A stretch of 64,000 nt of DNA from the NCBI RefSeq assembly GCF_014280965.1, contig NZ_JACODZ010000001.1, positions 682,001 to 746,000 of the forward strand, read 5' to 3'. Position numbers and translations under genes: made by a program. Positions 8,321 through 17,902 of the stretch are shown piece after piece. The notes beneath the pieces were generated by a model, which was not told where the DNA came from, did no database searches, and worked only from the letters and a program-made list of their open reading frames with translations. Source of the stretch: Echinicola salinicaeni (lineage in GTDB: Bacteria; Bacteroidota; Bacteroidia; Cytophagales; Cyclobacteriaceae). The first letter of the stretch is position 1, and each line of letters opens with the position of its first letter.

Positions 8321-9120
8321 TATTTCAATTTTACTTTTACCAAAAGTGGCATGTGATCGGAATAATCTACATCTAAGACTTTTGCTTCGAGTACTTCCCA
8401 ATTTGAATTTTTGGATAACCATACATAATCTATCCTGATCCTTGGATCATCAGTGGGGAAGGTGTGCTGCGGGCTTCCATATGCCTCTGCAGCATCTATA
8501 AAGTTTTCTGTCAGGGAAGCGTATGCTTTACTGTCAGGTTTAAAATTTAAGTCCCCAGCAAAAAGAAAAGGTCCATCAATATTTTCTTGGTTGTCAAGAA
8601 TGGCGTTGGATTGTGCAATTCTATTATTCTCGTATTGGTGGCATAAGTGGGTTGCACCAAAAGTTAGTGCTACTCCATTGGGCATTTCAACGGATGCCAA
8701 AGCAATTGCCCTTCCTTCTCCTCCATCGGGAATGGGTAGGTCAAGTTTGCTCATTTTTGCTGGATATTTGCTAAGAAGACCTTCTCCGTATCCTCCTCCG
8801 CTGAAATCGATGGCTTTGGCGAAGAACCCATGCATGCCTGTTGCTTTTGCTAATTCAGCCGTCAGGTCTACTGCCTGGCCATTCCTGATAGAAGCAGTTC
8901 TTTGTGTAGCGCTATCAACTTCTTGCATGGCAACAAAGTCAGGGTCCAAATCTTTTATTAGCTGGGCGATTTCTTCCAAGTTACTTTTTCCATTTTCATA
9001 ACTGTTTTCACCATGATATATATTGTAAGATAATACAGTGATTACGGTTTCCTTTGGCTTGCACTGGAAGCATACAAAACCAACTAATAGCAATAAAAAT
9101 AATCTTGATATCTTTTTCAT
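8320..9120 (-). CDS. Lipoprotein of the endonuclease/exonuclease/phosphatase (EEP) superfamily
   Basis: 266 residues. The N-terminus ends in a lipobox-like FVCFQC (Cys 20), so it is a probable lipoprotein. The EEP core is intact: LSYNIYHGENS, the metal-binding E in DFVAMQEVD, GATHLCHQ, FLFAGDLNFKPDS with the catalytic Asp and Asn, and the final SDHMPLLV with the catalytic His. Exported EEP members of Bacteroidota are usually described as metal-dependent phosphodiesterases or nucleases; the substrate cannot be told. It is 51 bases downstream of the GH20 gene on the same strand, but a terminator (9141-9165) separates them. Confidence 0.88.
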   Translation of the reverse strand: MKKISRLFLLLLVGFVCFQCKPKETVITVLSYNIYHGENSYENGKSNLEEIAQLIKDLDPDFVAMQEVDSATQRTASIRNGQAVDLTAELAKATGMHGFFAKAIDFSGGGYGEGLLSKYPAKMSKLDLPIPDGGEGRAIALASVEMPNGVALTFGATHLCHQYENNRIAQSNAILDNQENIDGPFLFAGDLNFKPDSKAYASLTENFIDAAEAYGSPQHTFPTDDPRIRIDYVWLSKNSNWEVLEAKVLDVDYSDHMPLLVKVKLK

Positions 9121-9134
9121 TAGAAAGAATGGGT

Positions 9135-9165
9135 TGAAAAAAGGCCGGGTATAGGTTCCGGCCTT
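9135..9165 (-). terminator. Terminator after the GH20 gene
   Basis: AAGGCCGG (9141-9148) pairs with CCGGCCTT (9158-9165); on the minus strand a T-run follows the stem. Confidence 0.85.
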
Positions 9166-9171
9166 AGGGTA

Positions 9172-11091
9172 TTATTCAATGGTTACTTCGAATTGATTAC
9201 TTTGACGACCTTCAGGGGTTACTATTAAATATTTTAATACTAAGTTGTCCTGACCTTCATTAGGTATAGGGGCTAAAATTGGGGCTCGGTACAGGTATGC
9301 TGTTTGATCTGCTTTGTGCCCGTCTACAGTGTAGTACACTTTAGCTCCCTTTACAAAAGGGGTAATGGTGATTTTGTGTCTTCCAGAGCTTTGGTCTTTG
9401 CTGATATTTACTTTTGCCTCAGGAATTCTATAGAATACATCTAGTTTTTCTAATTCGGCAAGTCTCGCTGGAAGTCTTTCTTGGGAGAATTCTTTATAGT
9501 TTTTCTCTTCTTTATTGCTCCAAGCTACCTCTGCTAAGGCCAAGGCTCTAGGGAACAAGTGGTATTCCATTTTGTTGTTAGTTGCAATATATTCTGTCCA
9601 TAAATTGGCTTGAACACCTAATACATGTTTGTTTTCTTCAGCAGTTAGACTTTCAGGTCTTGGTGAATAGCTGTAGACTTTTTCTAAAGAAAGGAAGCCT
9701 CCAATTGCTAGTGGCTCTTGTTCTTTGTCTTCGGATTGGTAATGGTCAATGTACATGTGACTGTTAGGGGTCATGATTACATCATGGTTCATTTTGGCTG
9801 CAGCAATACCTCCTTTTTCGCCTCTCCAGCTCATTACGGTAGCATTAGGGGCAAGGCCTCCTTCAAGGATTTCATCCCATCCAATCAGTTTTCTGCCATT
9901 TTTGTTAAGAAACTTTTCGATTCTGGTGATGAAATAACTTTGCAATTCATGCTCATCTTCTAGTTTTTCTTTCTTGATAAGCTTTTGCGAAATAGCTGAG
10001 GTCTTCCAGTGGTCTTTTGGAGCTTCGTCACCGCCAATATGGATGTACTCGCTTGGGAATATTTCCATTACCTCTGTCAATACATCTTCAAGGAATTGGA
10101 ATGTTTCATCTTTTACGCCGTATACATTATAGTGGACGCCCCAATAGCCAGGTACATTTGGGCTGAGGTCATTGTCATATGGTTCTCCATTTTCTTTCAT
10201 AGCCATGACACTACCTGAAAGTGGTTTGTTGTCCTCTGGCTTGGAGTCCTCCATTTCAAAGCTTCCAAATTCAGGATAGGCTGCTAGTGCTGCTGAGCTG
10301 TGTCCAGGAAGTTCTATTTCAGGGATTACTGTAATCATTCTGTCAGCAGCGTATTTTACGATTTCCTTAGCTTCTTCTTGAGTGTAATAGCCGCCATGTT
10401 TTTCACCATCATAGATGAATGGTTGGAAGTCATAGTACTGTCCAATTATGGTAGAGTCTCTAAATGCAGCGATTTCTGTTAACTTAGGGTACTTTTTGAT
10501 TTCCAGTCTCCATCCCTGGTCTTCGGTAAGGTGCCAATGCATCTTATTGAATTTGAAATAAGCCATCAAATCAATGATTTTTTTGATTTGGTCCACTGGG
10601 AAAAAGTGACGTCCTACGTCAAGCATAATTCCTCTATAGGCAAATTCTGGGTGGTCCTGGATGCTTACAGCTGGAATGGTTAAAAGTCCGGCATTTGGTT
10701 CGATTAACTGTAAGGTACTTTGAAGTCCGTAAAACAATCCTTTCTTTCCACCTGTAATTTTGATCTGTTTAGAGTCTGAATTCAGGGTATATGCTTCTGA
10801 AGCTTCAGCGTCTTCGTTTAGGATAAGTTCGATCGTGTTTCCCGGAAGGTCTAAAAGGGAAATGTTTAATTTTAATCCGTATTGTGCTTGAAGAAATTCG
10901 TTGAATAGTGTGGCTGAATTTCTGCTTTCATAATCTTTGGCGATGATGACAGTTTCTTCATTCAGAATAAACTGGCCAGGTTTGACCGTCATTTTAGCCG
11001 GTTTAGGTATTATGGATATGCTGCTTTCCTGTGCTTGCAGATTACCCATAAAAAGGAAGAGCAATAGTATTGCCCAGAATTGGTATTTCAT
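9172..11091 (-). CDS. GH20 beta-N-acetylhexosaminidase
   Basis: 639 residues with a signal peptide (FWAILLLFLFMGNLQAQ). Releases terminal N-acetylhexosamine from glycans or chitin-type oligomers in the periplasm or at the surface. Domain order: GH20b N-terminal domain (about 25-145), the GH20 barrel from FAYRGIMLDVGRHFF (about 150-505), with HWHLTEDQGWRLEIKKYP, PEIELPGHSSAALAAYP and the catalytic Asp-Glu pair D355-E356 in HIGGDEAPKDHW, and a C-terminal beta-sandwich (YYTVDGHKADQTAYLYRAPI). The active-site tyrosine/tryptophan region (GVQANLWTEYI) is present. It is the last gene before a terminator. It would supply GlcNAc or GalNAc, consistent with the agaS operon near the window end. Confidence 0.95.
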   Translation of the reverse strand: MKYQFWAILLLFLFMGNLQAQESSISIIPKPAKMTVKPGQFILNEETVIIAKDYESRNSATLFNEFLQAQYGLKLNISLLDLPGNTIELILNEDAEASEAYTLNSDSKQIKITGGKKGLFYGLQSTLQLIEPNAGLLTIPAVSIQDHPEFAYRGIMLDVGRHFFPVDQIKKIIDLMAYFKFNKMHWHLTEDQGWRLEIKKYPKLTEIAAFRDSTIIGQYYDFQPFIYDGEKHGGYYTQEEAKEIVKYAADRMITVIPEIELPGHSSAALAAYPEFGSFEMEDSKPEDNKPLSGSVMAMKENGEPYDNDLSPNVPGYWGVHYNVYGVKDETFQFLEDVLTEVMEIFPSEYIHIGGDEAPKDHWKTSAISQKLIKKEKLEDEHELQSYFITRIEKFLNKNGRKLIGWDEILEGGLAPNATVMSWRGEKGGIAAAKMNHDVIMTPNSHMYIDHYQSEDKEQEPLAIGGFLSLEKVYSYSPRPESLTAEENKHVLGVQANLWTEYIATNNKMEYHLFPRALALAEVAWSNKEEKNYKEFSQERLPARLAELEKLDVFYRIPEAKVNISKDQSSGRHKITITPFVKGAKVYYTVDGHKADQTAYLYRAPILAPIPNEGQDNLVLKYLIVTPEGRQSNQFEVTIE

Positions 11092-11312
11092 AGTATTGAT
11101 TATTTATTTTGGTAATTATTGATTTTACTCTTTCAGGTGCTGCTATGTGATATCTAGAATGAATTTGTTTAAATATTGAATTGTCAAGTTACTATTATCC
11201 GTCTGCATGGGGTGAAACCAAAGGATAAGTGGTGAAATGAATAATGCTTGTGAAAGATAATGAAAAAAAATCGAAGATTTATAAAAGGAAATTGATTTGC
11301 GTTACCAAGCTA

Positions 11313-11325
11313 TACGCAGTGCGTA
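11313..11325. repeat. Short inverted repeat TACGC-agt-GCGTA upstream of GH20
   Basis: Lies about 220 bases before the GH20 start, inside the 280-base gap before the LysR gene end; a related TTGCGTTA lies 10 bases to its left. Possible operator only; nothing else is recognisable in the gap. Confidence 0.25.
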
Positions 11326-11372
11326 AATGGAGATTTTCATGGTTTTTTGTTGTTTTAATATTTGTGATACTA

Positions 11373-12254
11373 TTAGGTTTTAGGGGTTTTGATATAGTTT
11401 AATAATTTTTCCAAACTGGGATTGGGATTTTCCTTATTCCATAAAGCGGTAATTTCTGCACGCTGGGAGATGTTTTTTAATTCAATGAATTTTACGGCAG
11501 CATTGGTGACATTCTGAAAGGAAGTGGGTAAAAAGGTGATCCCAAGTCCGTGTCCAACTAGGTTAAGAACAGTGTGTCCGTGAACGGTTTCGTGTGCTAT
11601 TCGTGGTGAGAATCCACTGTCTTCGCAAATGCTAAGTTGGAGTCTATAATACAATTCCCCGTCTGATCTTGTAGGTAAAATGAATTCCTCCTTGGCCAGT
11701 TGATGAATACCTTCAAAATTATTTTCATTTAGGGGATGGTTTTCTGGGAGTACGAGTGCAAAAGACTCTCTAAATACGAGTCGGTGGTGAAAATGTGGTG
11801 AAGGTAAAGGGTTCCTTAAAAAGGCAATGTCCAATTCTCCATTTTGAATAGCTTCCAACTGGGTGGAAGAGGTCATTTCATTGAGGTAGGTTTGGATATA
11901 GGGATGAGCTTCATGAAGTTCGCTGAGCATGTCTGGAAGGAAAGTGTGGATGCAAGAGCCAACATAGCCAATTCTTATTTCTCCCTTTTCTCCTTCCTGT
12001 ATCAATTTGGTATGGCTTTTTACCAACTCTAGTTGGTCAAGAATTGCTTTGGCTTCAGTTTTAAAGTATTTGCCAGCTTCAGTAAGCCTGACATTTCTTT
12101 TGTCTCTTTTGAGCAGTGCAATGCCTAATTCGTCTTCCAATAATTTTATTTGCTTTGAAAGTGCCGGTTGAACAATAAATAGCTTGTCAGCGGCACGATG
12201 AAAGTGTAATTCCTCTGCTAAAACCAAAAAATATCTAAGCTGACGTAATTCCAT
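11373..12254 (-). CDS. LysR-family transcriptional regulator, divergent from hut operon
   Basis: 293 residues from the ATG at 12254; an upstream in-frame GTG at 12263 adds three residues and is less likely because family members begin MELRQLRYFL. Winged-helix HTH at about residues 2-60 (HFHRAADKLFIVQPALSKQI), then a periplasmic-binding-like effector domain (about 88-290) with GYVGSCIHTFLPDML and HTVLNLVGHGLGITFLP. It faces hutH across about 110 bases, the usual geometry for a LysR protein controlling a divergent operon, so histidine or urocanate is a likely effector. The best-known hut regulators are HutC and HutP, not LysR members. The gap has AT-rich LysR-type T-N11-A sequences but nothing decisive. 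Confidence 0.9.
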   Translation of the reverse strand: MELRQLRYFLVLAEELHFHRAADKLFIVQPALSKQIKLLEDELGIALLKRDKRNVRLTEAGKYFKTEAKAILDQLELVKSHTKLIQEGEKGEIRIGYVGSCIHTFLPDMLSELHEAHPYIQTYLNEMTSSTQLEAIQNGELDIAFLRNPLPSPHFHHRLVFRESFALVLPENHPLNENNFEGIHQLAKEEFILPTRSDGELYYRLQLSICEDSGFSPRIAHETVHGHTVLNLVGHGLGITFLPTSFQNVTNAAVKFIELKNISQRAEITALWNKENPNPSLEKLLNYIKTPKT

Positions 12255-12366
12255 AATAATCACTTTTGGTTATTAAAAGGTGAATATAATACTATTTTTT
12301 ATTATTAGTCTAATTGTGGAAATTTGTAATAGTAGAATATAAACCCTTTTAAAATCAAATACTTAA

Positions 12367-13896
12367 ATGGTGGGAGTGGAACCTGTAAATATGCTTCATG
12401 AAATCAGTTCTGAGCAGATAAGTTTGGAGACAATTGCTGATGTAGTTACGAGTGGGAAAAAATTGTTCTTGTCCAAAGAGATGGAAAGGAAGATTCAGGA
12501 ATGTAGGGCTTATTTGGATCTGAAGGTTTCTCAGGATGAAGAGGAACTTTTTTATGGTGTAAATACTGGTTTTGGCTATTTGCAGCAAGTAAGGATCGAT
12601 CGTCAGGAGATAGAGCAGTTGCAGTACAATTTGCTTCAGTCTCATGCCTGTGGAGTGGGAGAGAAGGTGCCTAAGCATTTGGTGAAAATCATGCTGTTGA
12701 CCAAAATCCAGTCCTTAGCCCAAGGGCATTCAGGAGTGCAGTTGGCGACTGTGCAACGTTTGGTGGATTTTTATAATCATGATGTTTTGCCAGTAGTGTA
12801 TAATCAGGGTTCACTTGGAGCGTCAGGTGATTTGTCTCCACTTTCCCATTTGAGCTTGCCATTGATTGGTTTGGGAGAGGTTTATCACGAAGGAAAAATC
12901 AAAACAAGTAAAGAGGTGCTTGCTCAGTTTGGCTGGGAGCCAATTACCCTGAGGTCAAAGGAAGGGCTTTCTTTGATAAATGGGACCCAGTTTATGTTGA
13001 GTTATGGGGCCTTTGCAGTTTCTCGTGCTGAAGAATTATTTAAATGGGCTGACCTTATTTCAGTGATTTCCTTGGAGGCATTTAACGGAAATGTTCAGCC
13101 TTTTAATCATTTGATTCATGCAATTAGGCCTCATAAGGGGCAGTTGGAAACCGCAAAAGTCATCAGGGAATATTTGGAAGGAAGTGAGATTGCACAGGCA
13201 AAAGATAAGCAGGTGCAAGATCCTTATTCTTTCAGGTGTGTTCCTCAGGTGCATGGAGCATCAAAGGATAGCTTGGCATTTGTCAAGCACACTTTTAATG
13301 TGGAGGCTAATTCAGTTACGGATAACCCCAATATTTTTCCAGATGAGGATCAAATACTTTCGGGGGGCAATTTCCATGGCCAACCTTTGGCTTTAGGCTT
13401 TGATTACCTGTCGATTGCTATGGCTGAAATAGGGAGTATTTCTGAAAGGAGAACTTACCAATTGCTTTCAGGAGCAAGGGGCTTGCCGTTGTTCTTGGTC
13501 AATGATCCTGGTCTTCAGTCAGGTTTGATGATACCGCAGTATACCGCAGCAAGTGTCGTAAGTGAAAACAAACAATTATGTACTCCTTCGTCAGTTGATT
13601 CCATTGTTTCATCCAATGGGCAAGAAGACCATGTCAGTATGGGAGCCAATGGTGCTACCAAGTGTTTAAGGGTCTTAAATAATCTAGAGAAAATATTAGC
13701 TATTGAGTTGTTGACGGCAACCCAGGCTTTGGAATTTAGAAAACCGGTCAAGAGTTCTCCGATAGTTGAAAAGTTAATGGAGTTGTATAGGAAAGAGGTA
13801 AGCTTTAATACCCAGGATAGGGTGTTGGCTACTGATATTGAAAGCAGTATTCAGTTTATTAGGAGATGGAAGGTGGAGGAGATTAAATCACTTTAA
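12367..13896 (+). CDS. hutH: Histidine ammonia-lyase HutH
   Basis: 509 residues, cytoplasmic. First step of histidine degradation: L-histidine to urocanate and ammonia. The MIO prosthetic group forms from Ala152-Ser153-Gly154 in [15 protein letters not shown]. Other family marks are [10 protein letters not shown] near the N-terminus, [15 protein letters not shown] and [16 protein letters not shown]. The length is normal for the family. First gene of a tight hutH-hutU-hutI-hutG operon (8 bases to hutU). Confidence 0.97.
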   Translation: MVGVEPVNMLHEISSEQISLETIADVVTSGKKLFLSKEMERKIQECRAYLDLKVSQDEEELFYGVNTGFGYLQQVRIDRQEIEQLQYNLLQSHACGVGEKVPKHLVKIMLLTKIQSLAQGHSGVQLATVQRLVDFYNHDVLPVVYNQGSLGASGDLSPLSHLSLPLIGLGEVYHEGKIKTSKEVLAQFGWEPITLRSKEGLSLINGTQFMLSYGAFAVSRAEELFKWADLISVISLEAFNGNVQPFNHLIHAIRPHKGQLETAKVIREYLEGSEIAQAKDKQVQDPYSFRCVPQVHGASKDSLAFVKHTFNVEANSVTDNPNIFPDEDQILSGGNFHGQPLALGFDYLSIAMAEIGSISERRTYQLLSGARGLPLFLVNDPGLQSGLMIPQYTAASVVSENKQLCTPSSVDSIVSSNGQEDHVSMGANGATKCLRVLNNLEKILAIELLTATQALEFRKPVKSSPIVEKLMELYRKEVSFNTQDRVLATDIESSIQFIRRWKVEEIKSL

Positions 13897-13904
13897 AAAT
13901 TGCG

Positions 13905-15581
13905 ATGATGTCAAGTGTTATATCGAGATATTCCCAAGAGAAATATAAAACCCCAACAGGGGGAAAATTGAACTGTAAAGGTTGGGTCCAAGAGGCAGCT
14001 TTAAGGATGTTGTTAAATAATCTGGATCCTGAAGTGGCAGAGCGACCAGAAGATTTGATTGTCTATGGTGGAAGAGGAAAAGCAGCTAGGGATTTTGACG
14101 CCCTTGATAAGATAATCAAAGGACTAAAGGTTTTGGAGGAGGATGAGACTTTGCTGATTCAGTCAGGGAAGCCAGTAGCAATTGTTCCTACCCATTCCAA
14201 TGCACCTAAAGTATTGATTTCTAATTCTCAATTGGTACCCAACTGGGCTACTTGGGAACATTTTGACAAGCTGGAAAAAGCTGGTTTGATGATGTACGGT
14301 CAAATGACAGCAGGTTCTTGGATATATATTGGATCCCAAGGAATTGTTCAGGGAACATTTGAAACTTATGCGGAACTGGCACGACAGCATTTTGGCGGAA
14401 GTCTCAAAGGCACTCTGAATGTAACGGCTGGCTTAGGAGGTATGGGAGGTGCGCAGCCTTTGGCCATCACCATGAATGAGGGTGTTTGTTTGGTGGCTGA
14501 AGCGGAAGAATGGCGTATCAAAAAGCGCCTGGAGACCAAGTACTTGGATTTGATGGTAAGGGATCTTGATGAGGCGATTGATACCGCTTTGGAAACCAAA
14601 AAAGAAAATAAAGCAGTTTCTATTGGAGTTCCAGTTAATGCAGTGAGTCTTTTAGAAAGGCTTATTGCTAGGGGAATTGTTCCTGATACTTTGACAGACC
14701 AAACTTCAGCCCATGATCCTTTGCTAGGTTACTATCCTCATTCAATTACGGTGGAGGAAGCGAATACATTGAGAGAAAAAGATGAAGAAAAATATATTGA
14801 GCTTGCTTATGACTCCATGTTTAGGCATGTTGAATTGATGCTGGATTTACAGGACAAGGGTGCGGTGACTTTTGATTATGGTAATAATCTGAGAGCTAGG
14901 GCCAAGGAAAAAGGTTTAGAGAATGCTTTTGATTTTCCTGGTTTTGTTCCTGCTTTTATACGTCCTCTTTTCTGTGAAGGGAAGGGGCCTTTTAGGTGGG
15001 CAGCATTATCTGGGGATCCAGAAGATATCAGAAAAACGGATGAGGTGATCCTTAAGCTGTTTCCGGAAAATGAATCATTAAAACGTTGGATTACCTTAGC
15101 TCAAGAAAAAATTTCCTTTCAGGGATTGCCTGCTAGAATTTGTTGGTTGGGCCAAGGGGAAAGAGAAAAGGCTGGCCTGGTATTTAACGAAATGGTTAAG
15201 AATGGAGAGCTTAAAGCTCCAATTGTCATAGGAAGGGATCATTTGGATACGGGTTCCGTGGCTTCTCCTAATAGAGAAACAGAAAGTATGATGGATGGTT
15301 CAGATGCAGTTGCGGACTGGCCAATTTTAAATGCCTTGATGAATACTGCCGGTGGTGCCAGCTGGGTTTCACTTCATCACGGAGGAGGGGTTGGAATGGG
15401 ATATTCTATTCATGCAGGAATGGTGATTGTCGCGGATGGTACAGAAGCGGCTAATGGGCGATTGGCTAGGGTTTTGAGAAATGATCCGGGAATCGGTGTA
15501 ATCCGTCATGCAGATGCTGGTTATGAAATAGCCAAGAATACAGCCAAAAAGCACGGTTTGGATTTAAATGAAAGAATTTAA
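13905..15581 (+). CDS. hutU: Urocanate hydratase HutU
   Basis: 558 residues, the standard length. Adds water to urocanate to give imidazolone propionate, using tightly bound NAD+. Characteristic segments include [37 protein letters not shown], the NAD-binding [10 protein letters not shown], the catalytic-Cys region [20 protein letters not shown], and [18 protein letters not shown] towards the C-terminus with [13 protein letters not shown]. Two ATG codons in a row begin the gene; the first is used here. Its stop overlaps the hutI start by one base, so translation is coupled. Confidence 0.97.
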   Translation: MMSSVISRYSQEKYKTPTGGKLNCKGWVQEAALRMLLNNLDPEVAERPEDLIVYGGRGKAARDFDALDKIIKGLKVLEEDETLLIQSGKPVAIVPTHSNAPKVLISNSQLVPNWATWEHFDKLEKAGLMMYGQMTAGSWIYIGSQGIVQGTFETYAELARQHFGGSLKGTLNVTAGLGGMGGAQPLAITMNEGVCLVAEAEEWRIKKRLETKYLDLMVRDLDEAIDTALETKKENKAVSIGVPVNAVSLLERLIARGIVPDTLTDQTSAHDPLLGYYPHSITVEEANTLREKDEEKYIELAYDSMFRHVELMLDLQDKGAVTFDYGNNLRARAKEKGLENAFDFPGFVPAFIRPLFCEGKGPFRWAALSGDPEDIRKTDEVILKLFPENESLKRWITLAQEKISFQGLPARICWLGQGEREKAGLVFNEMVKNGELKAPIVIGRDHLDTGSVASPNRETESMMDGSDAVADWPILNALMNTAGGASWVSLHHGGGVGMGYSIHAGMVIVADGTEAANGRLARVLRNDPGIGVIRHADAGYEIAKNTAKKHGLDLNERI

Positions 15582-16810
15582 TGCTAATTACAAATATTAA
15601 AACCCTTTTTGGGGTCAGAGAGGAAACCAAATTTTTACGAGGCAAGGAAATGGCTAGCTTACCTGCCATTGATAATGCTTTCTTGCAAGTTGAAGAAGAG
15701 GAAATCATAAGATACGGCTCCATGGATCAGCTTGATTTGAGTGAATTTTCGGATCAGGAAAATATTGATGCTGCGGGTCAATTTGTGTTGCCAGCTTGGT
15801 GTGATTCTCATACGCATTTGGTATTTGCAGGAAGTAGGGAAAGTGAATTTGTCGATAAAATCAAAGGCTTAAGTTATGCTGAAATTGCGCAAAAGGGTGG
15901 GGGGATATTGAATTCTGCTGCCCTTCTGCGGGATACAGATGAAGAAGATTTGTTTCAGCAATCTTGGAGGAGGCTTGAAGCTGTAAGGGCTATGGGAACC
16001 GGGGCCATTGAGATAAAAAGTGGCTACGGATTAAGTGTAGAGGCAGAATTGAAAATGCTCAGGGTGGTGAAAAGGCTAAAAGAAACATCTCCTCTTCATA
16101 TTAAGGCGACCTTTTTGGGAGCTCATGCCTATCCAATGGAGTATAAAGATGATCCTCAGGCTTATGTTGATTTAGTTTGCAACGAGATGTTGCCCAAAGT
16201 AGCTGAGGAAGACTTGGTCTCTTATGTGGATGTGTTTTTTGAAAAAGGTTTTTTTGATGCAAAAGCAACCAAGCAGGTAATGGATGCTGCTCAAAAGTAC
16301 GGGCTTAAAGGGAAGTTGCATGCCAATCAGTTGAGTAATTCCGGCGGTGTGCAATTTGGCGTAGAAAATGGTTTGCTGTCTGTTGACCATCTAGAAACTA
16401 TGGGTGAGGAGGAGATCAAGGCATTGTTGGGTAGTGAAACCATACCTACCTTATTGCCATCAGCGGCTTTTTTTCTAAGAATGGCATATCCTCCAGCCAG
16501 GGAGATGATAGATGCAGGGTTAGGAGTGGCTTTGGCTACTGATTATAATCCAGGCTCATCCCCAAGCGGAAATATACCCTTGTTGATTGCACTTTCTTGT
16601 ATTCAGATGAAAATGACCCCTGAAGAAGCTATCAATGCCGTGACCATTAATGGTGCACATGCAATGGAGGTTCAGGAGGAATTGGGGAGTATTACTGTAG
16701 GTAAAAAGGCCAATTTAATATTTACTAAGCCTATGAATTCGTTGGCCTATTTACCTTATTCCTTTGGAGAGAATTTGATTGATAAAGTAATGGTTAAAGG
16801 ACAGTTTTAA
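15581..16810 (+). CDS. hutI: Imidazolonepropionase HutI
   Basis: 409 residues, amidohydrolase superfamily, cytoplasmic. Opens the imidazolone ring to N-formimino-L-glutamate. Metal and substrate residues lie in DSHTHLVFAGSRESEF (HxH), FLGAHAYP, LHANQLSNSGG, SVDHLE and ATDYNPGSSPSGN. The start overlaps the hutU stop by one base (TAATG) and hutG begins 7 bases after its stop, supporting one transcript for all four enzymes. Confidence 0.97.
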   Translation: MLITNIKTLFGVREETKFLRGKEMASLPAIDNAFLQVEEEEIIRYGSMDQLDLSEFSDQENIDAAGQFVLPAWCDSHTHLVFAGSRESEFVDKIKGLSYAEIAQKGGGILNSAALLRDTDEEDLFQQSWRRLEAVRAMGTGAIEIKSGYGLSVEAELKMLRVVKRLKETSPLHIKATFLGAHAYPMEYKDDPQAYVDLVCNEMLPKVAEEDLVSYVDVFFEKGFFDAKATKQVMDAAQKYGLKGKLHANQLSNSGGVQFGVENGLLSVDHLETMGEEEIKALLGSETIPTLLPSAAFFLRMAYPPAREMIDAGLGVALATDYNPGSSPSGNIPLLIALSCIQMKMTPEEAINAVTINGAHAMEVQEELGSITVGKKANLIFTKPMNSLAYLPYSFGENLIDKVMVKGQF

Positions 16811-16817
16811 TAAGCTT

Positions 16818-17801
16818 ATGAATTATTTTAAGTTTTTTGATCGAAAAGATATTGATAAAAGAGTGGTAAAAAGGCCTGGGGAAACAAGGTTAGGTGAGTG
16901 TATTAAGCTTGGTTTTGAAGGTAAGTTGGGGGTGATCATTGGAATTCCTGAGTCTATTGGTGTACGAGCCAATTTAGGCAAGGGGGGGGCAGAAAGTCTC
17001 TGGCCTGCTTTTTTGAATAGTTTTTTGAATGTTCAGAGGCAGAGAAATCTACAAGGTGATGAGTTTTCCTTGCTGGGAGAATTTGATTTTTCCAGTTTGG
17101 TTCCTGAGGAAGGGGTTGGTATTGAGAAGTGGAGAAAAGCTGTTGAGCTAATTGATTCTGCTGTATTTGAGTTGATCAGGGAGGTTGTGCTTCAGGGAAA
17201 GTTACCAATAGTAATAGGTGGAGGACATAATAATTGCTATCCTATTATTAAGGGAGCAGCCAAAGGCTTAGGTACTGAAGGTGTAAATGTATTGAATTTA
17301 GATGCGCATGCTGATTTTAGAAAACTTGAAGGAAGGCACAGTGGGAATGGGTTTCGATACGCTTTTGAGGAAGGGTTTTTGGATAAATATGCGGTGGTTG
17401 GGTTGAGTGAGAATTATAATTCTCAGGAAATGCTAGCATTTATGCAAAGTCAGGATAGGGTTGATTTTGTTTTTTGGGAGGATATTTTTCTTAGGGGAAA
17501 TATGAATTTTGAAGAGGCGGTCGATCGAGGTTTAGATTTTGTGGAGGGTAAGAAATTTGGGGTTGAGCTTGATTTGGATGTAGTGGGTAGGGTGTTGTCT
17601 AGTGCAATGGATCCTGTAGGTGTTTCGGGGATTCATGCGAGAAAATATGTTTTTCTCGTTGCTCAAAAGAGGTTAGAGAAGCTTGCTTATTTTCATATAT
17701 GCGAGGGTGCGGTTAGGATGATAGATGGGAGAACAGACGAGGGGACGGCAAAGATGGTAAGTTATTTGGTGACGGATTTTATAAAGGAACTTGGGGCTTA
17801 A
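16818..17801 (+). CDS. hutG: Formimidoylglutamase HutG (arginase/ureohydrolase family)
   Basis: 327 residues. Last step of the operon: N-formimino-glutamate to glutamate and formamide, with a two-Mn centre. Ureohydrolase motifs are GGGHNNCYP (first His ligand), LNLDAHADFRKLEG (DxHxD) and VELDLDVVGRVLSSAMDP, where the second aspartate pair of the family (DxD) sits. The central SxDxxDP-like segment is looser than in agmatinases, as usual for HutG. The presence of HutG rather than HutF plus deformylase means one-step hydrolysis. Codons in this gene favour GGG and TTT runs somewhat more than the neighbours. Confidence 0.92.
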   Translation: MNYFKFFDRKDIDKRVVKRPGETRLGECIKLGFEGKLGVIIGIPESIGVRANLGKGGAESLWPAFLNSFLNVQRQRNLQGDEFSLLGEFDFSSLVPEEGVGIEKWRKAVELIDSAVFELIREVVLQGKLPIVIGGGHNNCYPIIKGAAKGLGTEGVNVLNLDAHADFRKLEGRHSGNGFRYAFEEGFLDKYAVVGLSENYNSQEMLAFMQSQDRVDFVFWEDIFLRGNMNFEEAVDRGLDFVEGKKFGVELDLDVVGRVLSSAMDPVGVSGIHARKYVFLVAQKRLEKLAYFHICEGAVRMIDGRTDEGTAKMVSYLVTDFIKELGA

Positions 17802-17849
17802 CAATATTGTAAGTTCAATTCTAACTTAATTTTTACTTTTTCAGAGTAT

Positions 17850-17885
17850 AAAAAAAGGCTGCAGATATTTCGGCAGCCTTTATCT
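17850..17885. terminator. Terminator between hutG and ald
   Basis: AAGGCTGC (17855-17862) pairs with GCAGCCTT (17873-17880). The long A-run to its left makes it strongest for the leftward ald transcript; the rightward T-run is weaker but usable for the hut operon. Confidence 0.85.
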
Positions 17886-17902
17886 ATTTGGGTCGCTTAT
17901 TC

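Noticed and set aside
8453-9001. A 182-codon open frame on the plus strand
   Set aside because: It is the antisense of the EEP-family lipoprotein, whose catalytic motifs are intact on the minus strand; the plus-strand product has no recognisable features.
9718-9963. Plus-strand open frames across the GH20 gene
   Set aside because: Shadow frames of the hexosaminidase, which has its catalytic D355-E356 pair on the minus strand.
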